Assembly (NCBI GenBank): GCA_022592435.1
Contig: JABYQS010000599.1
Span: 1-17,348 of the forward strand
Direction: 5' to 3'
Length of the DNA stretch: 17,348 nt
Source: Cerioporus squamosus
Taxonomy: Eukaryota > Basidiomycota > Agaricomycetes > Polyporales > Polyporaceae
Under the pieces are notes generated by a model that saw only the letters and a program-made list of their open reading frames with translations, was not told where the DNA came from and searched no databases. The translations under genes were made by a program, and so were the position numbers. Positions 1 to 10,300 of this stretch are shown one piece after another (within the stretch, counting starts at the first letter, position 1; each line of letters opens with the position of its first letter).

Positions 1-25
1 CATACTCATCGCTCTGATCTTCCAG

Positions 26-1006
26 TGCCGCAATGTCTACCTTCTCATGACCTTCGCAGGCTCGGTGGATCGTTCCCTTACTTCAGCCCAAGGCCCCTTC
101 ATCCAGCTCCTTCCCATCACTGTACCTGCGCAGGCACATCTTGAGTTCGTTCGAAGGCGTTTGAAACGGTGTCGACACCACCGGCTCCACCACGTTCTTG
201 CTTCCACAGGATGGTAACGGCGACGCCAACTCCCGGCGAGTCAAGCATTCTTTGCCATGGATCATCTCCGGTAGCGTTATCGGCGTTCTGATCCTCGCAT
301 TCTCCGCCACGGCTGCATTCATCTATTCCGAGGCAGGAGGTACAAGGCCTTGCGCAGGCGATACAGCGTCCTTCGACCCATCACCCGATGAAATCATATT
401 CATAGGACCAGACGAATCGCCGCTGGCCAAACCACCCGGAAGAACGTCCGCATCTGATCGAGATCCTATGGCGCGAACGAAGTACAGACAAGCGATGAGA
501 CGGCTCTCGCGAGCAGGGTCTCCGATACGATTGCGGACTCACTTTCTCTCCGGACTGTCGCGACTTTCGTTGTCGAGGAAGAGAGGCGGTCACTGCTCAG
601 TGACGCAGCACCTCCGGCGGTCTCCACCTTGCCCGATGCGGTACCATCTATCCCACAACATCACAGGTGGATTTCTACGACCCAGGAGAAGCGTTCAGAA
701 GCTCCGCTCGTTCAGCGCCCCCCGTACCCGCATTAGATTCAAATCCTCAACCGCTCCCCCTCCTCCAATACCCACAACTCCTCCTAACCTCCTCGAGCCA
801 TCACTACATATGGCCCCAGCCGGGCTGCCTGCGCCCAGGCCCTTGCCTACACCTCCAGCGGAGCCGTCGCAATCGCTCAAACCCTCTTTGAGCATTCATA
901 CGGCACAGAACACCCGAACGACCACCTAGGACGCGCAGAGAGGCAACTACCCCGCATTCCACGCAGAGCCGGCACTATTCGACCGCTGCCCGATCCATAC
1001 GCTTGA
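26..1006 (+). CDS. 3' part of a membrane-anchored aspartic-protease-like gene, frame-disrupted
   Basis: The gene enters from the left edge; an intron seems to end at 25 (ttccag). The first exon reads RNVYLLMTF...GPFIQLLPITVPAQAH, which aligns with RNAYMLINF...DPYIQLLPLTDPVEAH near the C-lobe end of the intact protease at 4279-6073. A transmembrane segment follows (LPWIISGSVIGVLILAF, about 255-312). Then comes a basic juxtamembrane stretch in a shifted frame (FRGRRYKAL, from about 327), a KYRQAMRR segment and a Pro-rich tail. The likely end is PLPDPYA with TGA at 1004-1006. The frame changes near 155-170, 325, 345-360 and repeatedly at 520-900, so no single ORF covers it. Either it is a decaying paralog or the sequence carries indels. 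No catalytic Asp motif is visible in what remains in the window. Homology is fairly sure; the exact model is not. Confidence 0.55.
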
Positions 1007-1586
1007 AGCCACGGTCTTGGTCCTGCTGCCCGCCCGCCCGACGATTGACCTGAGGAACCATCCGACCCAGGTGGGGATTCGGACTTGATCTCCCAACCGC
1101 ATGCGGCATAGTAGCACCTTCGATGTCGAACAGTGTGGTGGTTACTGTATGAAGCAGCGTACATTGTGTTCGTGAGTCGCGATCATAGCCAAATCCCAGG
1201 CGGCCAGGCCACTCTATAGCTCGGTCTCTGGTGTCTGCCGTTAGTAACTGTAGCAACCGTTCAACAGCTCGCGAAGCACGATAATTGAATACAAGGCCGA
1301 TCATGCTCGATGCTGTGCATCCGGAAGTGATGCACCTTCAGGGCGCCAGTCACCAGTGCACCACAACGCCCTGCAAGTTGACATACAAGCCAAAGGCGAT
1401 GTTGATCAAGGACCGCTTCTTACGACGCTCGCCCGCGCTGTGCATGCTTCGAGGCATGATGATATCCACTCCTCAAGTGCGTGCTTCAGTCAGCCAGTCA
1501 ACTCATGCATGCTTACGGTATCTCCAGGGCAAGTAGATGTGTATGTCTTTCCGACGCTTGGCCCCCCGCTTCTGTGATTTGGAAAC

Positions 1587-1606
1587 GGCCTTGACCGGCC
1601 TTGACC
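1587..1606 (+). repeat. Tandem 10-bp direct repeat
   Basis: Two adjacent exact copies of ggccttgacc lie at 1587-1596 and 1597-1606, followed directly by a CCAAT motif. Position upstream of the 1946 gene suggests, but does not show, a regulator-binding site. Confidence 0.5.
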
Positions 1607-1625
1607 AATCATAAGCTCGAGCAAT

Positions 1626-1639
1626 CCGGCCAAGGCCGG
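1626..1639. repeat. Short GC-rich inverted repeat
   Basis: ccggcc, a 2-nt spacer and ggccgg form a perfect 6-bp inverted repeat 20 bp after the tandem 10-mer. It may be a protein-binding site or a chance GC-rich palindrome. Confidence 0.4.
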
Positions 1640-1945
1640 GCGTCGGGGATACAGTAAGTAATCGCAATTCTGCGCCCTCGAGGCGCGTCGTGCCAGTGCC
1701 ATCCACCGCTCTTGACTGGCGGGTCTCAGCATCTCCATCAATCGGCGCCCTTGCGGCCCGATTGGCAAAACACGTCCATCTGGGGCGCGGCCGCCCATGC
1801 ATGAGGTACGTAGCGGCGGAGCTCTGCTTTAAGTATGCGCGGTGTCCGTCAGGTCGCCTCTGGATTGTCCTCCTCTTGTCTTCCACTTCCTTGAGGGCAT
1901 CTCCTGTCCCCCTGCTCTTATTCGTGTCTGTCGCTTTTCTTCGCC

Positions 1946-3350
1946 ATGGCATCTCTTTCTTCTATACTCGTTTTATCCCTGGTCGCGTCGGCATTCAATG
2001 GAACACCAGTGAGCGGCCTGACACTCTATACCCGTTGCGAGGGATGGAGTGCGTCCGGTATTGCGACCAGGAGTCTGGATACCCTGAACACGCAAGGAAG
2101 TCGAAAAAGCTCAGACGCTGAGTGGGAAGAGGGCAGCAGGTATGTACCACGGCCTCATTCTAAAGCCATTGCGTTGCTGAAGGGGGAACCTCCTGCATAG
2201 TGGTGCACGTTTGTCTGGGGCCGCGGTCCAGCTGGATAATAGGCTATATACGGACGGCCTCGCAGGTGTGTACTTTGTGACTTCATCCTGTCGTGCAAGC
2301 TCGCCAAACTTCCATCACTTAGAACAGGTCCACTCTATTCGAGCGAGAACTGTCTTCCGACGAGACGGGGGCCCCGCAGAGAGTCAATCATGGTTTCTGC
2401 GTGACGCACCATGGATTATCATCGGAGGCGGGCTCCTCGTCCTCTTTATCGTCTCCGCGTTGGTCATCTGGTTCCGAGGCAGAAAATATCGGGATCTGGA
2501 CGAGCCCGCGCCGGATGGCATGCAGGAGCTCAGGCAAGAACCCGCGAACCCTACCACGCAGATACCCGCCATGAAAGTGCTCAGGATGACGCAGGGTCGC
2601 GTGACCCCTCCACGAAACTCGCAAGAATCCACAGAATCAAGTGAATACAGGGACGCGTTGAGACGGAAGGTGGAGGTGGGAGACCTCATGCCCAGCCGTA
2701 TGCAGCAGACGTCTCTGGGCGCGACATCGCGCACACACAACGCCGCTCCTCCCGCAATGGCAACAGAGCCCCTCCCAGCCGAGGTTCCCAAAACTGCCAC
2801 CGCCTACAGCGCCCACTGCATCAGCATCCTCTCCGCCTATGGTGTCTTCCAAACTCATTCCTGCATCTCGACCCACTGCGTCGTCCGCTCGGTCCTCTCC
2901 CTCGCCGCCCCCTTCTGGCGTCGCTCCCCATTACGCGCGATGTCCAAGACACCACCTATACCCAAGATCACGGTTCCCGACGACAAGCCGCTACCCAACC
3001 CCTATGCGATTCGCGATTCCCGGATGGGAAGCGTTATCCTAGCTACCCCTGCGGACGACCATCACCTGCCCAATCCATATCTCGACTCGATGGACGGGCA
3101 TCCTCCCGCCCGAGCAGACACTCCGGAGCCCTTTGGCTCCGTCGCTCCAGTGCAACCGCTTCGCGTAGCGAAGAAGAACTCGACCGGCCTCGACTCGTTC
3201 GCGCGCTCCTCAATGTCTGATTTTGGTTCCAAGTCGAATCTCTACAGCTTGCCAGTGCTGGACATATCGTCCGCCTCGCTGGCGTTGAGTATGAGCTCGA
3301 GGACGTCCGGATCGTCGTCACAGAGTGTCCACGGGGCTGAGAGGAGATAG
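1946..3350 (+). CDS. Signal-anchored single-pass membrane protein with Ser/Pro-rich tail, no protease domain
   Basis: Proposed exons are 1946-2139, 2201-2265 and 2323-3350, giving about 428 residues; introns 2140-2200 (gtatgt...catag) and 2266-2322 (gtgtgt...cttag) keep phase. The start is the first ATG behind a CT-rich leader and opens a signal peptide (MASLSSILVLSLVASAF). The ectodomain is only about 90 residues with one cysteine. The transmembrane helix is near residues 115-138 (APWIIIGGGLLVLFIVSALV), followed by FRGRKYRDLDEPAPDG. That block resembles LPYIIAGS...KKYRRLHDPAPAG in the protease at 4279 and the matching block of the gene at the left edge. The cytosolic tail has EYRDALRR, PLPNPYA and LPNPY motifs and Ser-rich ends. 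Between about 2790 and 2945 the more natural reading is a different frame (PPPTAPTASASSPP). Function unknown; possibly a protease paralog that lost its catalytic core. Confidence 0.55.
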
Positions 3351-4278
3351 CATATTTGTTCACATAGATCCCTTTACGTTATTGCCGACCTATACATTCC
3401 TTTCTGTCGACAGGCGGTCAGTCATTCCTCGGCGTGTAGACTTATATTATTGCATCCAGCAGTCGGACTGTACTCACATATATAAATACCTCCATACGTG
3501 GACATAATACGACAGATGTTTGGAAAGCTATATGGGCTTGTGCCAAATACCTTGCAAGAGGGAGTTGCAGAGTACTTCTGACTCGGGGTTAGTTCACTGA
3601 AGTCGCTGCAATGAGTCTGCAACACAAACCTATGCAACGCCTCGGCGCCATGTCTCCGAGATACGACTGTCGTGGACGACCATGACTACACTGTACAAGG
3701 GGACTTGAAGCTGAAAACCATTATTGTTAGCTATCCACGGACGCGCTTTTACAGAGCTCCAGCAGTAGCTTGCATGCTTGATGCTATACCGTACTACATA
3801 CCCTTCGTAACTGGTGACAGGGGTGTCTTGAATTCAGAAAAATAACATGACGGCATGACAGACCGCGCATGGATTCTCGGGCATGAGCTTGGCAACGATC
3901 TTCGTTTTGCACCGGCGCCGGGCGTGCATGGCCGTGCCGCGGCCTCATGTATGCTCTACGCCCCGTGCAGAGTCTCTTTCCTGAGTTCGTGAAGACTCCA
4001 GACGTTCTTAGGTAGGTATAGCGACATCGCGGTGGAAGACAGGTCGAGCTCGCCGTGCGAGACTGCGAGCGGAACAACCACGACGGCGGAGGCAGTGCGG
4101 ACGAATGCCAATTGTGGCAATGCGTAGACGCCTTCGTTAGGGACCAGAGAGCGCTTGTCTTCCAGTCGATCACAGCCATGCCCCGCCAATATATGCCTCT
4201 GTGTGTCTCGGTCCGCGCGCACGTTGTGCTCTTCTCCTCCCTTCTCCTTTCTAATTATTCTTCTTGCGCTCGCCCTCT
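3351..4278. other. Intergenic region, promoter of the protease gene at its right end
   Basis: No convincing gene. It holds an isolated TATA-like string (3479-3488), AT-richer 3' flank of the preceding gene, and from about 4180 the likely core promoter and CT-rich leader of the protease. ORFs on both strands across 3784-4282 have no recognisable features. Confidence 0.5.
4186..4194 (+). promoter_or_regulatory. Putative CCAAT/TATA core promoter of the aspartic protease
   Basis: CCAAT (4186-4190) overlaps a TATAT string (4190-4194) about 85 nt before the ATG at 4279. The 60 nt before the ATG are rich in C and T, as is common at fungal transcription starts. Assigned by position and motif only. 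Confidence 0.35.
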
Positions 4279-6073
4279 ATGAAGCTGCTCGCGTCGTCCC
4301 TCTTGCTATACCTTTCACTTCTCCTCGATGACGCGCAGGCGGTGAGGTTCCCACTTCAGGGCCGCATGGGAGGCTTCGGCAACGCGTACGGAACGTCGGC
4401 GATGACGCGCAGGGCGAGCATCTTGGGGACACCAGACTTGTCGAACCAGGGGAACATGCAGTATCAGACTAATGTCTCCCTGAACGGCAAGGAGTTTCAC
4501 GTTCTCATCGACACAGGGAGGTGAGCTGCGCCACCCAGTTAGTCTATACGTGACGTCGTCCTCAAGGAACGCGACCAGCTCGGACCTGTACGTCGTTGGC
4601 GATGTCCCAGGGGCCAAGGATACTGGGAAAACAGGGCAGGTTACCTATGCGATAGGTTCCACGAAGGGTGCGCACGGACGCAGTTACATCACACGTTCAT
4701 AAGATCGACTATAAGCGTAGGTCCGATCAAGACAGCTACTCTCGAGTTTGAGGGGTTCCAGGTCAAGAATCAGGCATTCAGTGAGTGCTCTCCGACCGTG
4801 GTCAGGAATCATCTACGGTGTTAACACCCGATGCTCCCAGTCGAGCAGTCGGTAGACAGCGCCCACACTGAAGGCAGCGGTATCATCGGACTGGGACCCG
4901 GAGGCGCGTCTGAAGTGCAAGACCAGCTGGGTGCCGGCCCAGGCGATGCTGTCCTCGACCGTATATTCAAGCAGAACACTAGCACCCCCAACTACCTCAC
5001 CATCTATCTCGGACGCGCGGGAGACCCTACCGACCCCTTCCCCGGAGACCTCACCATTGGCGAGCTTGTCTCTCCCTTCGAGAACATCACGAGCCAGCCG
5101 AAGCTCCCAGTCACGGAAATGGCCAACCGCGATGGGCAGCACTGGACTGCGTTGCTGGACAAGAACGGGATCATCGGTCCTGATGGGCAACGAATCAACA
5201 CGACCAAGCACGCGACTGGCAATCGGCTCAATGTCATGTTCGACTCTGGCTTTACGTTCCCTCAGGTATCGACGTGAGTTGTTCCGCCGTCCGTTAGAAC
5301 GCAGAACTGATTGCTATCCACAGCAACATCGCTAACCAGATATATGGGCGCGTCCCCGGAGCCACATTCACGAACGTTACCGGAGGCACCGCACCGATGT
5401 GGACGCTTCCATGCGAGACTGAGCTCAACATCACCTTTGTTTTCGCCAACGTCTCGTATCCCATCCATCCCTTGGACACCGTCACGAGCGCTCTGCAAGG
5501 TCCGCCAGACGCGAACGGGGACCCGACGTGTGTCGGTGCCTTCCAACCGATCGTGGCTGCTCATGACGGTTTCGATGTTATCCTTGGCATGTCATTCCGT
5601 ATGTGCTATTTCCGAACTTCGAAACGATCGTTTGCTAACATAGCTCTCTAGTCCGCAATGCATACATGCTGATCAACTTCGGCGACTTTGTCGAGGGTTC
5701 GCTCGCGAAGGTCGGCGACCCGTACATCCAGCTCTTGCCCCTCACGGACCCCGTGGAGGCGCATAACGACTTTGTCCAGATACGCATGGGCGGTGTCGAC
5801 CGCAGCGCCGACTTGAAGTTGCTGCCCGCAGTTCCCGACAACAGCGATGACAATGACGACGACAGCCAGCCGCACGAAGACACGCTGAAGAAGTACCTTC
5901 CGTACATCATTGCTGGCAGCGTGACGGTCGGTGTCATTATCCTCATCCTCATCATCGCTGCGTCGTACCGCAGGTCGAACAAGAAGTATCGTCGCCTTCA
6001 CGACCCTGCGCCTGCTGGTCTCCCGACCACCAACGCGCCATTCCAGGAGTACCAACCTACCCGCCGCTACTGA
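4279..6073 (+). CDS. Membrane-anchored A1-family aspartic protease
   Basis: Six exons (4279-4520, 4579-4667, 4721-4780, 4841-5273, 5324-5598, 5652-6073) join in phase to 506 residues with stop TGA. Residues 1-20 form a signal peptide and a propeptide-like stretch follows. The first catalytic motif is HVLIDTG|SSDLYV, Asp78, split by intron 1. The second is VMFDSGFTFPQ, Asp265, where a Phe follows DSG instead of the usual Ser/Thr. The only two cysteines (305 and 344) fit the conserved C-lobe disulfide of pepsin-like enzymes. Several N-glycosylation sequons (NVS, NTS, NIT, NTT, NVT) indicate an extracellular domain. An acidic linker (NSDDNDDDSQ) leads to a transmembrane helix near 450-472 and a basic cytosolic tail of about 34 residues. 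Such enzymes hydrolyse peptide bonds at the cell surface or in the secretory pathway; substrate unknown. Two related genes lie upstream on the same strand. Confidence 0.9.
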
Positions 6074-7388
6074 TTTCCGCTCACTCACATCTTGCCTTGC
6101 TCATCTCTACTTGCTTATCTCTGTCGGATATTTTGGTTGATGTTTTGCTTTCGCATCATGTACACTGGCATAGTCTACTGGCCATGGGATATTGACTGGC
6201 TCTCAACACTTGCTCAACACTGTTTTATACGACTAGCATAATTTATCGTACAGCCGAAGTGACCCATACAGTACATCCTGAAGACACTCACCGTATCACC
6301 CTACCAGACAACGCATCGCGCACACTCCCAACCAGCCGTTCGACTCAACGAGGGACAGCTCTTCCAGCAGGTACGTCATGTCCCCGTGCGCGGTCGGAGG
6401 ATGACTCGACGGGAAGACATGGGCTGACGGACACCATGGGAAATGGGGACGAGGCGGCAGATGGACTCACCGATATGGCGGACAATGGCCGAGTGCTGCG
6501 GCGACGGGCGGCGGAAGGGCGGTCTAGACGTCCGTGAGATCGATGCCGGGGCCCTTTTGTTCGTCCGGCACGGCGAGCTGCGAGGCGAGCGCGGCATGCG
6601 GGCACTGCGGCCAACTCCCGGCGTAACGGTGACAGCGCGGCGGTGGACAAGGTTCTGAAGGGTTCTGAGGGCGATGATGGACGACGGAAGGGGATTGGCT
6701 TGTGCTGTCGTGCGATGCGGTGTGCGGCGACCTGCGGGTGGTCCGAAGCAGCGACCACGCTCTCAGCGCTGGCCGTGCGGACGCGCGCCTAGGAAGCCGT
6801 AACGGGGGTCACAGCGTGACTGAGTCGTCGGCGACAGCGAGGACAGCGAGGAACGCTCACCCGGGACCGCGCACATTGCCGGCCGCGTCGTCGGCGAGGA
6901 AAGAGACGGCGCCGTGGACGGGGCTTGCTGATGGACCACGGGGCTCCCACGCTGGACAGAACGGGGGTCACCCTGCATGCTGATGTAGCGCTGATCGCAT
7001 GGCCCGCCACTGTCCCGGCGGACGACGCCGAGCACGTTTTGCATGGCGTGGGCGCGGGTGGCTGCAGAACGGGCACGGCAGCGAGCAGAGAACACAGCGC
7101 AAGAGACACAGAGAGACACGCAAGGCGCAGAGTGTCGCCGGAGATAAGCTGATGAGGGCGACTGGTCGGAGTTCGCCATGGGCAGTGACGAGCAGGCCGC
7201 GCTGTGTGGCCCGGCGCACGCGTGCGAACCGAGTCCGAGCTGGGCTGTCGGCTCTGGCGCTCGTCCTTCCCCTTCTCAACGCCCTCAGCATCTTCCTCCC
7301 TCTCCCCATCATCCCCCTCCCCGTCGTCCGCCCCTCCCCCGAGACCGTCCCTCCCAGCGGGCGCGCTTACTTCTGACCCTCGGACCCC
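6074..7388. other. Intergenic region between protease and CHD1, with CHD1 leader
   Basis: The first 180 nt are AT-richer 3' flank of the protease. From about 6260 the sequence is GC-rich and carries long shadow ORFs on both strands with Arg/Ala/Ser/Pro-rich, domain-free translations. A 12-mer (aacgggggtcac) occurs at 6801-6812 and 6960-6971, and gacagcgag is repeated in tandem at 6833-6850. About 7262-7345 is strongly pyrimidine-rich and is the likely CHD1 leader. No separate gene is supported. Confidence 0.5.
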
Positions 7389-10300
7389 ATGCTCAACGGC
7401 CACGACAGCGACGACCCCATGGCCTCCGGCCTCTCCCCCGCCCCCCTCAGCGCCAGTGAGGACAGCGACAACACGATGCAGGTCGACTCGGATGTCGACG
7501 TTACTCGAAACCCCGACGTCGATGCCGACGGCGAGTCCGACGATGACGACGCGCCGAGCGTACCCCAGACCAGCGGCGCCTCCTCGTCCTACCAGTCCAG
7601 GCGAATAGTACGTGGTTGCTAGCTTTGTTCGTGGTGGTTTGGAGAGTTGACGCTATAGGGAACATGGCAGGTGCAGGATGAGGACGACTCGGTACGCGCG
7701 CCTGATGGTTCGTCACTTTGACTTTCGCTTATAGACTCCTGCCCCAGGGTTACGAAGATGATGAACCAGAGGATCCGAACGACGACGATGAGGAGGACGC
7801 CTCGTACGCGGACGAGGAGTATGGTGCGCCGAAGAAGAAGGCACCCAAGAAGAAGAAAGCACCCTCCAAACCCAAAGGTACGTTGTCGGGCCCTCCCTCC
7901 CGTGCGGTGTACTCCATATATGCGCGCAGTTGTCCCCCGACAATCTGCTCCTGACTCGGATTCCGACTCGGACTATGGTGCACGCTCGAAGAAAAAGAAG
8001 AGGACGCGAGCAGCCGGTGACGAGATCCGCGTCTCGAGCAGAGGGAACAAGATCCCAAACTACGTAGACGATGTCCAGGATTTCGAGCAGTTCGAAGACG
8101 ACGCGGACGGCATGACGTATGAGGCGACGGCTGCGCCTTTGAAGGAGGAGGACGAGATAGAGGCGGTCCTTGGTCACTGTAGAGAAGAGGGGCGCGAGGA
8201 CGAACCGGAGGACGACTTCTACCACAATATCGTGCGTTTCTTTACCTCGTACTTCTTTCGATCGTCTAAGTGTGTCGGCACACAAGCGTTTCCACATCAA
8301 ATGGAAGAATTTCTCGCATCTTCACAACACGGACGAGGTGTACGAGTTCTTGAAGCGATTCAAGGGTCTTAAACGCGTCGACAACTACATCAAGCTGTTC
8401 AAGCAGGAGCAGGAGATACTCAGGAATAAGGCTACTTCGTTGGAGGAGAAGGAGACCATTCTTCTTCGTCGCGAACGCGACAAGGAAGAACTCGACTTGC
8501 ACAAGACTGTGGAGCGTGTCATCGCGCAGCGGGAGAACGAGGTTGGTCAGGTCGAGTACCTGTGCAAGTGGAACGGTTTGGCCTACGATCACTGCACATG
8601 GGAGACTCTGGACGAGATTCGGCCTATCGCGAAGGAGCAGATCGATGCTTTCCGCTTGCGGGAAGCGGAAGCGAAGTTCCCGTTCAAGAGCACGGTGTAT
8701 CCACGGCACTCGCGCCCCGCTTTCGAGAAGATCACGGAAGACCCTCCATATCTCGCAGCAACCGGCGGTGAGCTCAAGGACTTCCAGTTAACGGGCTTGA
8801 ACTGGCTTGCGTATCTGTGGAGCAAGGGAGAGAACGGCATCCTTGCGGACGAGATGGGTCTAGGAAAGGTAAGTCAGACCAGTCACGACGGGTATGATCA
8901 CATACTGAGACCGACTGCAGACTGTCCAATCCGTTTCCTACCTATCATGGCTCTTCCATGAGCGCCGACAATATGGTCCGTTCCTGGTGATCGTGCCCCT
9001 GTCCACCATAACGGCCTGGCAGTCCCAGTTCGCCACTTGGGCACCCGACTTGCATGTGGTGACTTACATTGGCAGCGCCAAGTCGCGCGCCGTTGCGCGA
9101 GAGTTCGAGTTCGGGCCATCTCCGAAGAAGCTCAAGATGAACGTCCTGTTGACTACCTACGAGATCACGCTGCGAGATGTCAAAGAGCTGGGCGAGATCA
9201 AGTGGCAGATGCTCATGGTGGATGAGGTGCGTGGGCTTAGCGCGTTTGTACGGAGCTGAGGCGGTCTCTGACGGAATTGGTGCAGGCACATCGTCTGAAG
9301 AACTCCGAGAGTCAGCTCTACGAGGCCCTGCGAGGCTTCTCGGCTGCGTCCAAGGTGCTTATTACAGGAACTCCGCTCCAGAACAATGTCAAGGGTACGT
9401 GGTCGCTTCGGTTTGTCAGGATAGGTCCGCTTACCGGTGTCAACGCAGAACTTCTGTCATTAATGCACTTCCTCATGCCTGAGAAATGTACGTACTTCGT
9501 TTCGCTTGAAAGCCCGAGGCACAGCTGACAGCAGCGGCGATCTAGTCCAATTGACTAACGAGTTCGATCTTGCGGATGCGGATCATGAAGTGAAGATCAA
9601 GGAGTTGCACCAACAGCTCGAGTCCCTTATGCTGCGTCGTCTCAAGCGCGATGTCCTGACGTCGCTGCCCACCAAGAGCGAGCGGATCTTGCGCGTCGAG
9701 ATGAGTGCTATGCAGACGCACTTCTACAAGAACATACTCACGAAGGTTCGTGTTGTTACTTGTGACCGGTTCCGTAAGGCAGACGCTCATCTCGGCATGC
9801 CAGAACTTCCAAGCCCTCGTCAAGAGCGCCAACGGCAACAACAACATCAGCTTGTTGAACATCGGTGAGCTGCCCCCGTTCGCTAGCGTCGTACGTTGTC
9901 TCACATTGGCATAGCAATGGAGCTGAAGAAGGCCGCCAACCATCCATGGCTGTTCGATGGCGCCGAGGTTAAGACCGACTCCCACGAGGAGTCGCTAAAG
10001 GGCATCGTCATGAGCAGTGGCAAGATGGTTCTGCTTGACAAGCTTCTTGCGCGGCTGCGTCAGGATGGACACCGTGTCCTCATCTTCAGCCAAATGGTCC
10101 GGATGCTTGACATCATGCAGGACTACCTGAACATGCGTGGGTATCAGCACCAACGCCTCGACGGCACGGTCTCCTCCGAGCAGCGAAAGAAGTCGATCGC
10201 TCACTCAACGCCCCTGGTTCGACGGACTTCGTCTTTCTGCTGTCGACCCGTGCCGTGGACTCGGCATCAACCTCGAGACTGCCGATACGGTCATCATCTT

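Larger units (their letters stand above)
1007..1945. other. Intergenic region and presumed promoter of the 1946 gene
   Basis: I see no supportable gene here. The short ORFs on both strands lack splice logic and recognisable composition. It contains a tandem 10-mer, a GGCC-rich inverted repeat and a CCAAT motif (1605-1609). The approach to the next start codon is pyrimidine-rich (about 1860-1945), which is common in fungal leaders. Confidence 0.5.

Noticed and set aside
1690..2121. 143-residue + ORF overlapping the start of the 1946 gene
   Set aside because: The overlapping frame has a clean signal peptide start and phase-matched introns, while this one has none.
3784..4282. ORFs on both strands upstream of the protease
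   Set aside because: They run through the likely core promoter, have mixed Cys/His/Arg composition and no recognisable family.
4567..4578. RNAT as a constitutive part of the protease active site
   Set aside because: The CAG acceptor at 4578 gives the canonical DTGSS motif, so the insert form is kept only as a possible splice variant.
6345..6758. 137-residue minus-strand ORF in the CHD1 upstream region
   Set aside because: Ala/Arg/Ser-rich translation without motifs; open frames are expected by chance in such GC-rich sequence.
6789..7403. 204-residue minus-strand ORF before CHD1
   Set aside because: It overlaps the CT-rich CHD1 leader and start codon, is low-complexity Arg/Pro/Ser-rich, and shows no domain or splice context; best explained as a GC-rich shadow frame.
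7735..7747. Exon 3 of CHD1 starting at 7735 after TATAG
   Set aside because: That acceptor breaks the frame; the CAG at 7745-7747 keeps phase and gives a normal 56-nt intron without any indel.
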